Below, in pieces: positions 53,756 through 62,246 of a stretch of 64,000 bases of DNA (the first letter of the stretch is position 1; each line of letters begins with the position of its first letter). The DNA lies in NCBI GenBank assembly GCA_017510405.1, contig JAFWNG010000005.1:1-64000 (forward strand). Reading direction: 5' to 3'. The position numbers and the translations under genes are program-made. Origin of the DNA: Solobacterium sp. (GTDB lineage: Bacteria > Bacillota_I > Bacilli_A > Erysipelotrichales > Erysipelotrichaceae). The notes beneath the pieces are model-generated. The model saw nothing but the letters and a program-made list of their open reading frames with translations, did no database searches and was not told the origin of the DNA.

Positions 53756-54535
53756 TTATTCAACAATGCCATTCACATCTTCGATGTAGCCGATATATTC
53801 CACATGTGGTGTCAGGCTTTCATAGATCTTTGCCATATGTTCCGGTGTCTTTTCCAGTTCAAACTGATGTGAATAGATCTTTTTACATACAAATGTCAGT
53901 TCGGCTTCCTCAAAGCCCACACCATGAGTGAGTGCCTTCGGTGTTAAGGTTGTCTGCTCAATCTTGTTTCCGTCACGTCCGGATGTTCTGCCAAGCACGA
54001 TGACATCTTTTTTATGGCTTTCCGGGAAGAAGGAAACTGTGAAGTAATCATTCTCTTCGAGGAATTTGTAAGTATGTCTGTCAGGGCTGACATAGATTGT
54101 TAATGCAGAACCCGGGTGTCCCCAGATATTGCCCATCATACCCCATCCGATGGTCATGGAATTGAAATTGTCCATGTCACCGGCAGTAACTACTGCAAGC
54201 TGTTTGTTGAATTTTGCGAATACATCGATCTTTGCTTCCACAAGGTTTTCCATATTGATTTCTGCCATTTCTTTTTCCTCCTTATCTTTCATGTTGGATA
54301 TGGCTATTGTGATATCCTTTTTCATAAACTGCTCAGGGATATGCCTGAACGGAGCACTATCATTACTGATTCCGGAAAGAATATCCAGAAGCGCCGGCAT
54401 CTGAGAAGAAATGATATCCATTTCAATTTCCTGATCATTGATCCGTCTGATCAGCCCTTCATCAAATTCCCAGTCAGCGAGTGTTTCCGTCAGTTCTTTC
54501 TGCTTTTCTGCAGACATTGTAATTCTGACAATCAT
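53756..54535 (-). CDS. Flavin reductase-family protein with N-terminal extension
   Basis: 259 aa from an AGGAG-preceded ATG. Residues ~95-259 form an FMN-binding split barrel (KQLAVVTAGDMDNFNSMTIG, MGNIWGHPGSALTIYVSPDR). The first ~89 residues are an acidic extension I do not recognise. An internal ATG at 54268 has a perfect AAGGAGG before it and matches the ordinary family start, so a 170-aa short form may be made too, or the gene is a recent fusion. Nine bases downstream of the aldo/keto reductase. Confidence 0.8.
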   Translation of the reverse strand: MIVRITMSAEKQKELTETLADWEFDEGLIRRINDQEIEMDIISSQMPALLDILSGISNDSAPFRHIPEQFMKKDITIAISNMKDKEEKEMAEINMENLVEAKIDVFAKFNKQLAVVTAGDMDNFNSMTIGWGMMGNIWGHPGSALTIYVSPDRHTYKFLEENDYFTVSFFPESHKKDVIVLGRTSGRDGNKIEQTTLTPKALTHGVGFEEAELTFVCKKIYSHQFELEKTPEHMAKIYESLTPHVEYIGYIEDVNGIVE

Positions 54536-54544
54536 CGATTTCTC

Positions 54545-55531
54545 CTAATTTCTTGTTCCTTTGAATACAGGACCGGTTGCCACCTGATCAAGCATTTTGT
54601 CGATTTCCTGCACTTCTTCTCTGCTTAATGCAATTTTACACGAATCGAAGTTTTCCTGCAGGTATTTCGGGTTGGTGCTGCCAGGAATTGGAACGATATC
54701 AATATCCTTGTTTTCCATCCATGCCAGGGAAATCTGACTCATCGTTGCGTTTTTCTTTTCAGCAAGATCGGATACATAGGCAAGCAGTTTTTCATTTGCT
54801 TTATAGCCTTCCTCTGTAAACTGCGGCATCATGGCGCGGAAGTCACCTTTTTCTGTGTAATTTCCTGACGCATTATATTTGCCTGTCAGGAATCCATTCG
54901 CCATCGGGGAGAAGGCGACGAATGTGACACCAAGTTCTCTGCATGTGTCAAAGATGTACTCCTCTTCTCTTGCCAGCATCGAATATCTCAGCTGGACAGC
55001 GGAAACTGGGAATACCGCATGGGCTCTTCTTAATGTATCCGCATCACACTGGGAAATGCCCCATGCCCTGATCTTGCCTGCCTCAAACAGTTCCTTCATT
55101 GTTTCAGCTACTGTTTCGATCGGCGTATTCGGATCAACACTGTGCAGGTAGTACAGATCAACATAGTCTGTCTGCAGTCTTTCCAGGCTTTCCTCCAGGG
55201 AAGATTTGATCGTTTCCGGACTCGCGTCCAGTGTGCGGACGCCATCGATCATGGAAATGCCGCATTTTGTCGCGATGACCACCTTGTCACGGATATCTTT
55301 CAGCGCCATGCCGACAACAGTTTCATTATAAAGTGTGTTCCCGTTTTCGTCTTCGCCTGTATAGCGCTGGGCTGTATCGAAGAATGTATAGCCCATATCA
55401 TATGCCGAGCGGATCAGTTTTGCAGCTTCTGTTTCATCCATTGGTGCACCATAAGCGTGTGTGAATCCCATGCAGCCAAGACCTACCGGGCTGATTTCAA
55501 TATCCGTGTTTCCAAGATATACTTTTTTCAT
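54545..55531 (-). CDS. Aldo/keto reductase
   Basis: 328 aa from MKKVYLGNTDIEISPVGLGC after GAGGAAAG. The tetrad is visible as Asp in FFDTAQRY with Tyr, Lys in VVIATKCG and His in YYLHSVDP. C-terminal PIPGSTNPKYLQEN binds NADP. The substrate is unknown. It is divergent from a LysR gene and upstream of the flavin reductase, a common redox-stress arrangement. Confidence 0.93.
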   Translation of the reverse strand: MKKVYLGNTDIEISPVGLGCMGFTHAYGAPMDETEAAKLIRSAYDMGYTFFDTAQRYTGEDENGNTLYNETVVGMALKDIRDKVVIATKCGISMIDGVRTLDASPETIKSSLEESLERLQTDYVDLYYLHSVDPNTPIETVAETMKELFEAGKIRAWGISQCDADTLRRAHAVFPVSAVQLRYSMLAREEEYIFDTCRELGVTFVAFSPMANGFLTGKYNASGNYTEKGDFRAMMPQFTEEGYKANEKLLAYVSDLAEKKNATMSQISLAWMENKDIDIVPIPGSTNPKYLQENFDSCKIALSREEVQEIDKMLDQVATGPVFKGTRN

Positions 55532-55602
55532 TTTTACTTTCCTCTTTTCTCTGATTACAGAATACTTGTTAAGAAAAGAAAAATGAAATATCATTCAGAT
55601 AT

Positions 55603-55615
55603 AAGTTTATAACTT
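55603..55615. promoter_or_regulatory. Candidate LysR-box dyad AAGTT-TAT-AACTT
   Basis: A perfect 5-bp dyad in the 107-base gap between the divergent aldo/keto reductase and LysR genes, 24 bases before the LysR start. The position suits an autoregulated LysR site. Confidence 0.45.
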
Positions 55616-55638
55616 TTATGCATAAAGTCGGAGAAAGT

Positions 55639-56520
55639 ATGGATTATAATCAATTGCTTTATTTTGTGACAGTTGCCGAAGAAAAAACGATATTGAGAGC
55701 TTCAGAAAAACTGCTGATTTCCCAGCCAGCCATCACCAGATCAATTCAGAATCTGGAAAATGAACTTGGATATCCTCTTTTTCGAAGGGAAAAGAAAAGA
55801 CTGATTCTCAATGAAGAAGGGGAAATCGCTCTTCAGGAAGCAAAGAAAGTCCTGCGCTCATTTGAGCATATGCAGAAAGTGCTGGATGCCCATAAGAGGT
55901 CAAAGGAAAAGATATCTTTTGCCGGGCTGACACCGGCACCTTTGTGGGGTATCAGTTCAATTGCGAAAAAGCGCATGCCTGAAAACACTTTTTCTTCAGA
56001 AGTCATTAATGATACCGGGAAACTGATCGAAGGTCTGCGTGACTATGCATATCAGTTTGTGATTCTTGATTTTCCATATAACAAAGAAGGTTTTGTCTCA
56101 CAGCCATTGTTTAAAGAACAGCTGTATATTGCCCTGGAAAAGAACCATCCGCTGGCTGAAAAAGAAAGTGTTTCAGTGAAAGATCTTGAAAATACTGTCT
56201 TTCTTTTGCTGAAGAATACCGGATACTGGGAGGAACTTTGTCTCGAAGCAATGCCAAAAGCAGAATTTCTCTTTCAGGAAGAGGCATCTGCCTATGCCAC
56301 GATCCTGAAGGCTTCCAATCTTGTCACATTCCGGTCCAACCTGACAATACCAAGGTTTGAAAAAACAGAGGACCGGGAATACATACCGATTTCCGATCCA
56401 GAATTCACATTAACATATTATGCCGTTTACGCTGATCCCCCATCCCGAAGCGTCACAGATCTCCTTGATCATGTCAGTGACATTGCGTGGGATCAGTACC
56501 GTGACAGAGCTTCTGACTGA
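55639..56520 (+). CDS. LysR-family transcriptional regulator
   Basis: 293 aa from MDYNQLLYFVTVAEEKTILR, with GGAGAAAGT upstream; an ATG 7 codons earlier lacks a site. The winged HTH (SEKLLISQPAITRSIQNLEN, LGYPLFRREKKRLILNEEG) is followed by a substrate-binding domain of two lobes. It probably controls the divergent aldo/keto reductase and flavin reductase genes. It ends one base before the convergent phosphatase gene. Confidence 0.92.
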   Translation: MDYNQLLYFVTVAEEKTILRASEKLLISQPAITRSIQNLENELGYPLFRREKKRLILNEEGEIALQEAKKVLRSFEHMQKVLDAHKRSKEKISFAGLTPAPLWGISSIAKKRMPENTFSSEVINDTGKLIEGLRDYAYQFVILDFPYNKEGFVSQPLFKEQLYIALEKNHPLAEKESVSVKDLENTVFLLLKNTGYWEELCLEAMPKAEFLFQEEASAYATILKASNLVTFRSNLTIPRFEKTEDREYIPISDPEFTLTYYAVYADPPSRSVTDLLDHVSDIAWDQYRDRASD

Positions 56521-57111
56521 TCAGATGCCCAGATCCTTGAAATTATGGTTGATCACTTCGACGAGGTCAAATGTTCCCTCGAAATAAAGAAACTTCATAA
56601 TCGCACAGTTGCCCAGTCTTCGGCCGTCATGTTTCAGTTCGCTAGTAGCCTGTGTTCCCCTGATAACAAATGCACATGATACGCCATGGCTGACCACAAG
56701 AACATTCTCGTGGTCTTCTTTTTCCATGATTTCATTCAGTGCCTTCAGCATCCTTTTCTGCAGATCAGAATCGCTTTCCCCACCATATCTGACAAATGCA
56801 TCACCGAAAGGAACAGGCGGATTCAGAAAGGAGTCCTTTCCTTCAAAGGAACCGAAGTTTAACTCCTTCAGATCTTTTCTTCTTGTATACGGGATCCTGT
56901 TTTCAGTGATGATTTCCAGAGTGTCACAGGCACGCTCACTGGTAGAACTGTATGCATGATCAAAAATAATTCCCTCTTTTTTGAAATAATCTCTGGCAGC
57001 TTCTGCCTGTTTGATGCCTTTTTCAGTCAGTGGTGCATCCCACGATCCCTGATTCTTGTGCTCCACATTAAGCCATGTTTCACCATGTCTAACAAGATAC
57101 AGTGTTTTCAT
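56521..57111 (-). CDS. Histidine phosphatase-family protein
   Basis: 196 aa. It begins MKTLYLVRHGETWLNVEHKN, with the catalytic His in RHGE; the second His is in VLVVSHGVSCAFV, and Arg and Glu in the core are present. This matches phosphoglycerate mutase-like phosphatases; the substrate is unknown. It is convergent with LysR with no gap. Confidence 0.9.
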   Translation of the reverse strand: MKTLYLVRHGETWLNVEHKNQGSWDAPLTEKGIKQAEAARDYFKKEGIIFDHAYSSTSERACDTLEIITENRIPYTRRKDLKELNFGSFEGKDSFLNPPVPFGDAFVRYGGESDSDLQKRMLKALNEIMEKEDHENVLVVSHGVSCAFVIRGTQATSELKHDGRRLGNCAIMKFLYFEGTFDLVEVINHNFKDLGI

Positions 57112-57377
57112 TCAGCAATTATCCCTCCTTGATTTCATATTATCTTCAGCGAGGATATCTTTCCTCAGAACTGTTACCTATTTGAAACATCTCTTAACAT
57201 TATTATATTCGAATATCGTGACACGAAAAGAGATACCGTCTCTAATACTATCTGGAAACATTCTGATACGATCAAAGTGGATATTGCAGATAAAATGCAT
57301 GAAACAGGACAAAACATAATGGAATTAATCTACGTTGCCAAAATGAATATCAGCAGGAAGAAAAAAACACTGAATAC
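57112..57377. other. AT-rich gap, left border of the mobilizable element
   Basis: No frame with a start site is supported. An open stretch on the plus strand (about 57,130-57,383) lacks a ribosome site and any recognisable motif. The gap is the likely location of the element's left attachment site, but no repeat is identified. Confidence 0.3.
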
Positions 57378-58328
57378 TCATTGATCTAAGTTGTTTAAAT
57401 TCATTCGATTTCTTCTTTTTGACCGATATTCATCCATAGAATCTGATACATGTTTTCGCTGTGGGTTATACTCGATGCTTTCCGTCAGAGCACAGCCAAG
57501 TGATTTAAGATAATGCTCTGTCATGGACAGATTACAGTGCCCCAGAATTTCCTTTAGCTTGTAGACATCATGCGTAGTCAGATAATAGTTTTTTGCGAAT
57601 GTATGCCGGAAAGCATGAACTTTTCGTGCTTTCACTATTTGCCTTTTCGTCAGATATTGTTCGATATAATCCTGAATCGTCCTGGATGCATAGGGTGTTC
57701 CGGCTCCACTGCAGAACATATAATCATTCGGTTTCAGATTGAGCCGAGCAATAAAATCAAGCAAAATTGCACATAATTCAGGATTGATTGGAAGCGGAAT
57801 AGGTAATCTGTTTTTCGTTGTATTGACTCGCAGCAGACATTCATTATATGAAAAATCCCTTACCTTCAAAGCCTTCAGCGATCCTAAACGCATGCCTGTC
57901 GCAATCAAGACATTGACCATTACCCAGGTAATATATTCAACTTCTGTGCAGCCAGATTGCGGATGTTTCAATAAAACTACCAGTTCTTCATCCGAATACG
58001 TCTCTCGAAGCGTTTCCTGATACTTTGGTATATGCATATGATATTGTCCGATCCAGCCCTTTTCCATCATCCAGTTGAACCATGCTTTTATTGATCGCAT
58101 ATAGCTTGCGGCTGTGATATCCTTGATCTGTTTTTCATCTAACAGAAAACGTATAAAATCGTAATAATTGGATTCGGTGCACCCTTCCGATATATCCTTT
58201 TTTCCACATTCAGCACAGAATTGAATAAATTTATAACCATGCCCTCTGTATGTGGAGATGGTTGTTTCTGCTGCATTAATTGCTCTTTTTTCGCGCAGAA
58301 ACAATTCCAGACTTCTATTCAGTTCCAT
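57378..58328 (-). CDS. Tyrosine recombinase/integrase of the mobilizable element
   Basis: 316 aa from MELNRSLELFLREKRAINAA after AAAGGAGG; the upstream extension overlaps the relaxase gene. Catalytic residues are Arg in ATGMRLGSL, HAFRHTFAKN, and GHCNLSMTEHYLK with the Tyr. It should excise and integrate the element. It is similar along its whole length to the recombinase at 52,545 (shared KYQ, YSDEELVVLL-like and ATGMRLGSL-like blocks). Confidence 0.93.
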   Translation of the reverse strand: MELNRSLELFLREKRAINAAETTISTYRGHGYKFIQFCAECGKKDISEGCTESNYYDFIRFLLDEKQIKDITAASYMRSIKAWFNWMMEKGWIGQYHMHIPKYQETLRETYSDEELVVLLKHPQSGCTEVEYITWVMVNVLIATGMRLGSLKALKVRDFSYNECLLRVNTTKNRLPIPLPINPELCAILLDFIARLNLKPNDYMFCSGAGTPYASRTIQDYIEQYLTKRQIVKARKVHAFRHTFAKNYYLTTHDVYKLKEILGHCNLSMTEHYLKSLGCALTESIEYNPQRKHVSDSMDEYRSKRRNRMNLNNLDQ

Positions 58329-58347
58329 GTTCCACCTCCTTTCATTT

Positions 58348-59664
58348 TCAGCGGTCCTGTCCGATTGAAGGACGCTCCCTACGCATTTTATGTGCCATGT
58401 TTGTATAATTTTTCTTCCATCGGTCTGCTTCCTCCCGGTTCTCAAATCCTCTTCGAATCGGCACCTCATCTTTACCATCCAGGAAAACAACCATAAACAG
58501 ATCTTCATCGCGACTGTCGGCAACAACCTTCAGTAACTTGGGATCATATCTGTTTCCCTCTTTGACAAGTCTGACGATTCCTGAAGAAGTTCGTGCATCA
58601 GGAAATTCTGGTATCTGGCCTTTCATATCATCGAAACCTAATAAATCCATGAGCCATGTGCCCGCTTTTTCTGCAAGACTCATGAATTTCCTCTTCCAAA
58701 TATCAGCCTGTTCTTTCCAATGCTCAAGAGCAGCAGTGAGCTGTTCGATCAGACTGTCTTTTGTTTGGATTGCTGTCCGAAGCTCAGTAACTTCTTTTCG
58801 GATGGTTTCATATGTTTCTACATCCGGCGCATCTGTCAGTTGCATCAGTTTCTTCTCATACTCTTTTCTGATCTCATATGCTTTAGAAGAATGCTCTGTG
58901 TACTCTATCCTGGCTGCCTCTGTCAGTTCCTTCATTTTTTCCAGGTTCTGTTTTTCTTCTGCCAGGTCACCAATCTGATTTGTGATCTGCTCAAGTTCGT
59001 TTCTGGCAGTTTGCACTTTTTCTGAAATCTTTTCTGCTTTATATTCCTGTTCTGTCAGATGTTTTTTCTTTGAACCTTCTTTGATCGGTTCCAGACATTC
59101 CAGCTGTTGACCTGTATTCTTTGAATTCCATTGACTGATCCATTTCATCGTATAGTCCTGACTGTCCGTTTGGAGTGATTTCAAGAATGTCCTGTTCAAT
59201 ATATTCTTAGCCTGCAGTCTACCCTCTTTCATAGGCATCCACACATATGTAGCGTGTGGTGTCGTTTCGTCAAGATGAATACAGACGCTCAGCATACTTC
59301 CCTCATCAACCCCAGCATTCTGCTGAAGATATTCTGCATACCATCTTGCCTTTTCCCAAAAATATTTATTGCAGGCATCTGCACTCCAGCTGACAGGAAC
59401 TGACTCCACCGTACTGCAAAGAACAACTGCATCTTTCCGGACACTTTTACCAGTTGAGGCAACTGTTTTCTCTTTTGCCTGTCGGACATAGCGGTACCAG
59501 TCAGAACCTCCTGGAGCCAATTCAATGTAGCTGTTTCTGTCCGACATTTCCGGATGAACATCGTTTCGGTATAGTTCGGCATTTGAATATTCCCTGAACT
59601 GTTCTTTATGGATTCCGCCGATGTCACTCTGCTTATATTTTTCATTGTGAAAGTTATATTGCAT
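58348..59664 (-). CDS. MOBV-family relaxase (Mob/Pre)
   Basis: 438 aa from MQYNFHNEKYKQSDIGGIHK after AAGGAG. Motif III is HLDETTPHATYV (130-141), with His130, Glu133 and His137. The usual third His of PHxH is Thr139, an oddity for metal binding. A long coiled coil (~215-345) and a C-terminal domain follow. It nicks oriT, which lies 140 bases upstream, to start transfer. Confidence 0.9.
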   Translation of the reverse strand: MQYNFHNEKYKQSDIGGIHKEQFREYSNAELYRNDVHPEMSDRNSYIELAPGGSDWYRYVRQAKEKTVASTGKSVRKDAVVLCSTVESVPVSWSADACNKYFWEKARWYAEYLQQNAGVDEGSMLSVCIHLDETTPHATYVWMPMKEGRLQAKNILNRTFLKSLQTDSQDYTMKWISQWNSKNTGQQLECLEPIKEGSKKKHLTEQEYKAEKISEKVQTARNELEQITNQIGDLAEEKQNLEKMKELTEAARIEYTEHSSKAYEIRKEYEKKLMQLTDAPDVETYETIRKEVTELRTAIQTKDSLIEQLTAALEHWKEQADIWKRKFMSLAEKAGTWLMDLLGFDDMKGQIPEFPDARTSSGIVRLVKEGNRYDPKLLKVVADSRDEDLFMVVFLDGKDEVPIRRGFENREEADRWKKNYTNMAHKMRRERPSIGQDR

Positions 59665-59929
59665 GCACACTCCTTTTCGGCAGACGGGCTGTCGCCCTCG
59701 AAGCTGCCGTCTTTCTAAAATCCCCCCTGCCTGGCGGCAAACACAATCCTTTCCCTTTCGCTTTATGAAATATCATCCTGATCATAAGCAAAGCGACGGC
59801 GGGAAAGTATAGCCCACTATACTTTGTAAACAAAGCAGTGGGCTCTCCGAGGGCTCCTGCAGAGAGCTGCTGCCTCCGGCGGCACCTGTGCGGTGAGCAC
59901 TTCTGTCTGGCCACAGAAGCAAGGCCACC
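59665..59929. other. Gap containing the oriT
   Basis: GC-richer than the flanking genes and rich in short inverted repeats. Besides the oriT, AGCCCACT (59811-59818) and AGTGGGCT (59837-59844) form a wider dyad overlapping it. Short open frames across this gap lack ribosome sites. Confidence 0.5.
59804..59825 (-). other. oriT of MOBV (pMV158) type
   Basis: AAAGTATAG and CTATACTTT are perfect 9-bp arms around four bases. On the minus strand, in relaxase orientation, the site reads AAAGTATAGTGGG then CTATACTTT. This differs from the pMV158 nick region (AAAGTATAGTGTG then TTATACTTT) at only two positions, as I recall that sequence. The expected nick falls after the GTGGG. Confidence 0.85.
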
Positions 59930-60235
59930 TCAGGCAGACGAACTATCGTCCACAAAGCCGTCACGCTTTTCTTCATTGTGAATAGGTTGCGGATGTTTCT
60001 GTCTGAAATATCGCACCTGGATATCACTTGTGATCCAGGCAAATAATGTATCGCTGTCTGTTCCTATAAGCTCTGCAGCCTGTTCAAGTCTGTCCGATAT
60101 TTCCCATCTTTTCAGCAATTCATCTTTGCGTGAGTCTGCCTCTTTCAGAAATTCCGCTTCCGCGCGCATCACTCTTTTCTCTTTTGCCTGCAATTCTCTC
60201 AGCAGCTTCTTTTCTGCAGCCGTCATCTTTTCCAT
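59930..60235 (-). CDS. Coiled-coil protein upstream of oriT
   Basis: 101 aa from MEKMTAAEKKLLRELQAKEK, preceded by GGAG. A longer frame to 60337 would read through an inverted repeat and lacks a ribosome site; an ATG at 60247 is possible. The N-terminal half is a charged coiled coil (EKRVMRAEAEFLKEADSRKD) and the rest is acidic. The position suggests a relaxosome accessory protein, but no such family is recognised. Confidence 0.55.
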   Translation of the reverse strand: MEKMTAAEKKLLRELQAKEKRVMRAEAEFLKEADSRKDELLKRWEISDRLEQAAELIGTDSDTLFAWITSDIQVRYFRQKHPQPIHNEEKRDGFVDDSSSA

Positions 60236-60273
60236 ATAGGTCTCCATTATGTCCTGTATCTTGAAATATAAAT

Positions 60274-60321
60274 GCCGGAGTGGCTTCACGATATACTCAC
60301 ATCGTTTCAGTTCACTCCGGC
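60274..60321. repeat. Nested inverted repeat ahead of the coiled-coil gene
   Basis: GCCGGAGTG (60274-60282) and CACTCCGGC (60313-60321) enclose ACGAT/ATCGT. On the minus strand it would form a hairpin in the leader of the gene ending at 59930; operator or attenuator are both possible. Confidence 0.5.
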
Positions 60322-60367
60322 GGTCAGTTCCGTTCATATGTCGGACTATTTGCGGTAGTTAGTGTCT

Positions 60368-60562
60368 CTATTTCTTTGATTCTTTTATAGCCTCAGCAAC
60401 CTGTTTTTTAACATCATCCCAGGAAATACGTACCAGTTCTTTCTTTGAATTTTTTACTTCAAGATCCACACGGCCATTTTCAATGATGACATCGCAAAAG
60501 CGGGATGGGATCTGCTTTTTTTCCTTAAAATTTCGTATTGGATGTCTCATCCTTTCACTCAC
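60368..60562 (-). CDS. Hypothetical 64-aa protein
   Basis: A basic N-terminus (MRHPIRNFKEKKQIPSRFCD) precedes a short beta-rich segment (VIIENGRVDLEVKNSKKELV) and a charged helix. It overlaps the end of the DUF6076-like gene by 8 bases, so the two are co-translated. No family recognised. Confidence 0.65.
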   Translation of the reverse strand: MSERMRHPIRNFKEKKQIPSRFCDVIIENGRVDLEVKNSKKELVRISWDDVKKQVAEAIKESKK

Positions 60563-61616
60563 CTTTCTTGATCTTCATCAGCCATTTCAAATAGTCTTCT
60601 TCTGTTATAGAACCGTATTTAATCATTCCCAGCATGTTCTTGTTTTCCCGCTGCAGATATGTAAGTCGCTTCTGATATTCAGGATCATCCGGATGTCTTC
60701 TGAGTGCCATCTTGAGTGAAAGATACGTATTTCTATACGCACGTGTCAACACATCATTTTTTTCTTTGCGGCTTCTGGTATTCTTCGCTCCGACATCGCG
60801 ACATGTTATTACTGAGCTGCGAGTTAATGGATACTGGCAATACTTTGCATCCGATCTTCCAGCAGGCACAAAATAGTTACCGCAATTCTGACATTTAACC
60901 AGTATAGTGTGATCTTTAATACAATTGGATATATCAAAAATAAACAGTGAAACAAGTGAATTGCAGGAGTATGTGGGCATTAGTTGGCCATCGATTCTGA
61001 CAATCCTGTAATCAATTCTTTGCATTTCGATCAACTCGTCAAAAAAAGCAGAAATAACAGGACTGTCTTCAATATCTCTACCAGAAGCCCTTATTTCACA
61101 AAATTCAACAAACGTTTTTTTCAAGAATTCAAAAGAGTGAACAAAATACAGATATGCGCTCAGCATAAGCTGCAGCATTGTTTCGCCACCAGGTGATGTA
61201 TAACCAGTTCCGTCAAATACACTCTTTCGGAATTCTTCAGTACCGTAACTATTGAACTGATTAACAAAATCCTCTTTAACCTCATAAGTAACTGCATCCA
61301 TCCAAATGGTGATAACATTTGAAAATTCACAAAAAAGGATTTGCTGAATAATCGGAGAAGGATAAAAAATTTTAGAGAATCCCTTAAAATCCTGCATTGC
61401 TGCAAATGCGCTTTTTATAGAAAACTTATCATCCAGAAAATCACACTGCATGACAATTTCTTTAATTAAACTCGGTTCCATTCTGAATAATTCACATAGG
61501 ATTTCTCCGGTTCTGTATTCGCGAAGCTCATCTTTTAAAGGCAAATAATATGTATTTTTGTTATATATCAATGTAACTCCAGAACCCGAACTGATTTCCG
61601 ATATAGTTGACACCAT
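60555..61616 (-). CDS. DUF6076-like protein with C-terminal zinc-ribbon-like domain
   Basis: 353 aa. The N-terminal ~240 residues are helical and unassigned. Near the C-terminus, VKCQNCGNYFVPAGRSDAKY with a later Cys resembles the CGNR/DUF6076 zinc finger, followed by a basic helical tail. Such genes recur in Clostridia mobile elements; their role is unknown. The start at 61616 follows GGGGG; an ATG at 61640 lies 7 bases after a TATAAT and may instead be a leaderless start. Confidence 0.7.
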   Translation of the reverse strand: MVSTISEISSGSGVTLIYNKNTYYLPLKDELREYRTGEILCELFRMEPSLIKEIVMQCDFLDDKFSIKSAFAAMQDFKGFSKIFYPSPIIQQILFCEFSNVITIWMDAVTYEVKEDFVNQFNSYGTEEFRKSVFDGTGYTSPGGETMLQLMLSAYLYFVHSFEFLKKTFVEFCEIRASGRDIEDSPVISAFFDELIEMQRIDYRIVRIDGQLMPTYSCNSLVSLFIFDISNCIKDHTILVKCQNCGNYFVPAGRSDAKYCQYPLTRSSVITCRDVGAKNTRSRKEKNDVLTRAYRNTYLSLKMALRRHPDDPEYQKRLTYLQRENKNMLGMIKYGSITEEDYLKWLMKIKKGE

Positions 61617-61699
61617 CTTAGCCCCCAATTTTGTTATCATTCGTTAGATTATATATCTATTGTTAACACCATAGTAATAGAGATGTAAATCAAAGTCAA

Positions 61700-61729
61700 A
61701 TAAAACGTGAGACTGTATTGCAGCCTCAC
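61700..61729 (-). terminator. Terminator, minus strand
   Basis: GTGAGaCTG and CAGcCTCAC pair with one internal mismatch; GTTTTATTT follows on the minus strand. It ends the transcript of the frameshifted gene at 61,793. Confidence 0.55.
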
Positions 61730-61792
61730 TTCAAGCCTATTCAATCGATGTAGATGATTTAGAAAGATCATTCGGTTTATTCTGGTATGATT

Positions 61793-62246
61793 TTATTCTG
61801 TGTAGCTGATTGGGCTTATTGGATTTTCCATCCTCACTCCATCCGGTGTTTTATAATCCAAGAAAGTTACTTCTCTAGTTACTCTGTTAACACTAACTTT
61901 TGCAAAAGCCGACCATAAATCATCATTTTCAAAGCCGAGAAAATACATCATGTCCACATCATCGCCTTCTGAATATGCTTCACATGATTTCTCGATATGA
62001 TTCTTGAAATAATCCATGCCAAAAAGCTGTGCTATAGCATAACATGCATTATAAACCGGTGGACTTTCCGTACTGAATGTGAAGCCACCCTAAATTATGC
62101 GCATTATAGATACGGTTAATACCGTATTGAGGAGAACAAATCGTGCACGCCTCGGCATCACGAACAATACCATTCGGGTCCCACTCACAGTCTGGGACTT
62201 CTGAAATAACACCCGGTGTTTTTTTACATTTCACCGGTATCATCAA
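61793..62246 (-). pseudogene. Frameshifted gene, unknown family
   Basis: Two minus-strand frames join without gap across a GGG run at 62088-62090: upstream RIYNAHNLG continues as GFTFSTESPPVYNACYAIAQ if one G is removed, then runs MDYFKNHIEKSCEAYSEGDD to the stop at 61793. The ATG of the downstream frame alone lacks a ribosome site. The intact product would be about 145-150 aa. The family is not recognised. A true mutation and a sequencing error cannot be told apart here. Confidence 0.55.

Larger units (their letters stand above)
57378..61653. mobile_element. Integrative mobilizable element with MOBV module
   Basis: A colinear minus-strand unit: DUF6076-like gene, 64-aa gene, coiled-coil gene, oriT, relaxase, recombinase. 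It is AT-rich relative to the window and has no transfer channel or replication gene, so it would need a helper conjugative system. Boundaries are approximate: no flanking att repeat was identified. Confidence 0.75.

Noticed and set aside
57130-57383. Open plus-strand stretch between the phosphatase and the recombinase
   Set aside because: No start codon with a ribosome site and no recognisable motif; considered as a gene fragment but unsupported.
59654-60042. Two overlapping minus-strand frames of 86 codons around the oriT
   Set aside because: No ribosome sites and atypical composition; the stretch is better explained as oriT and structured non-coding DNA.
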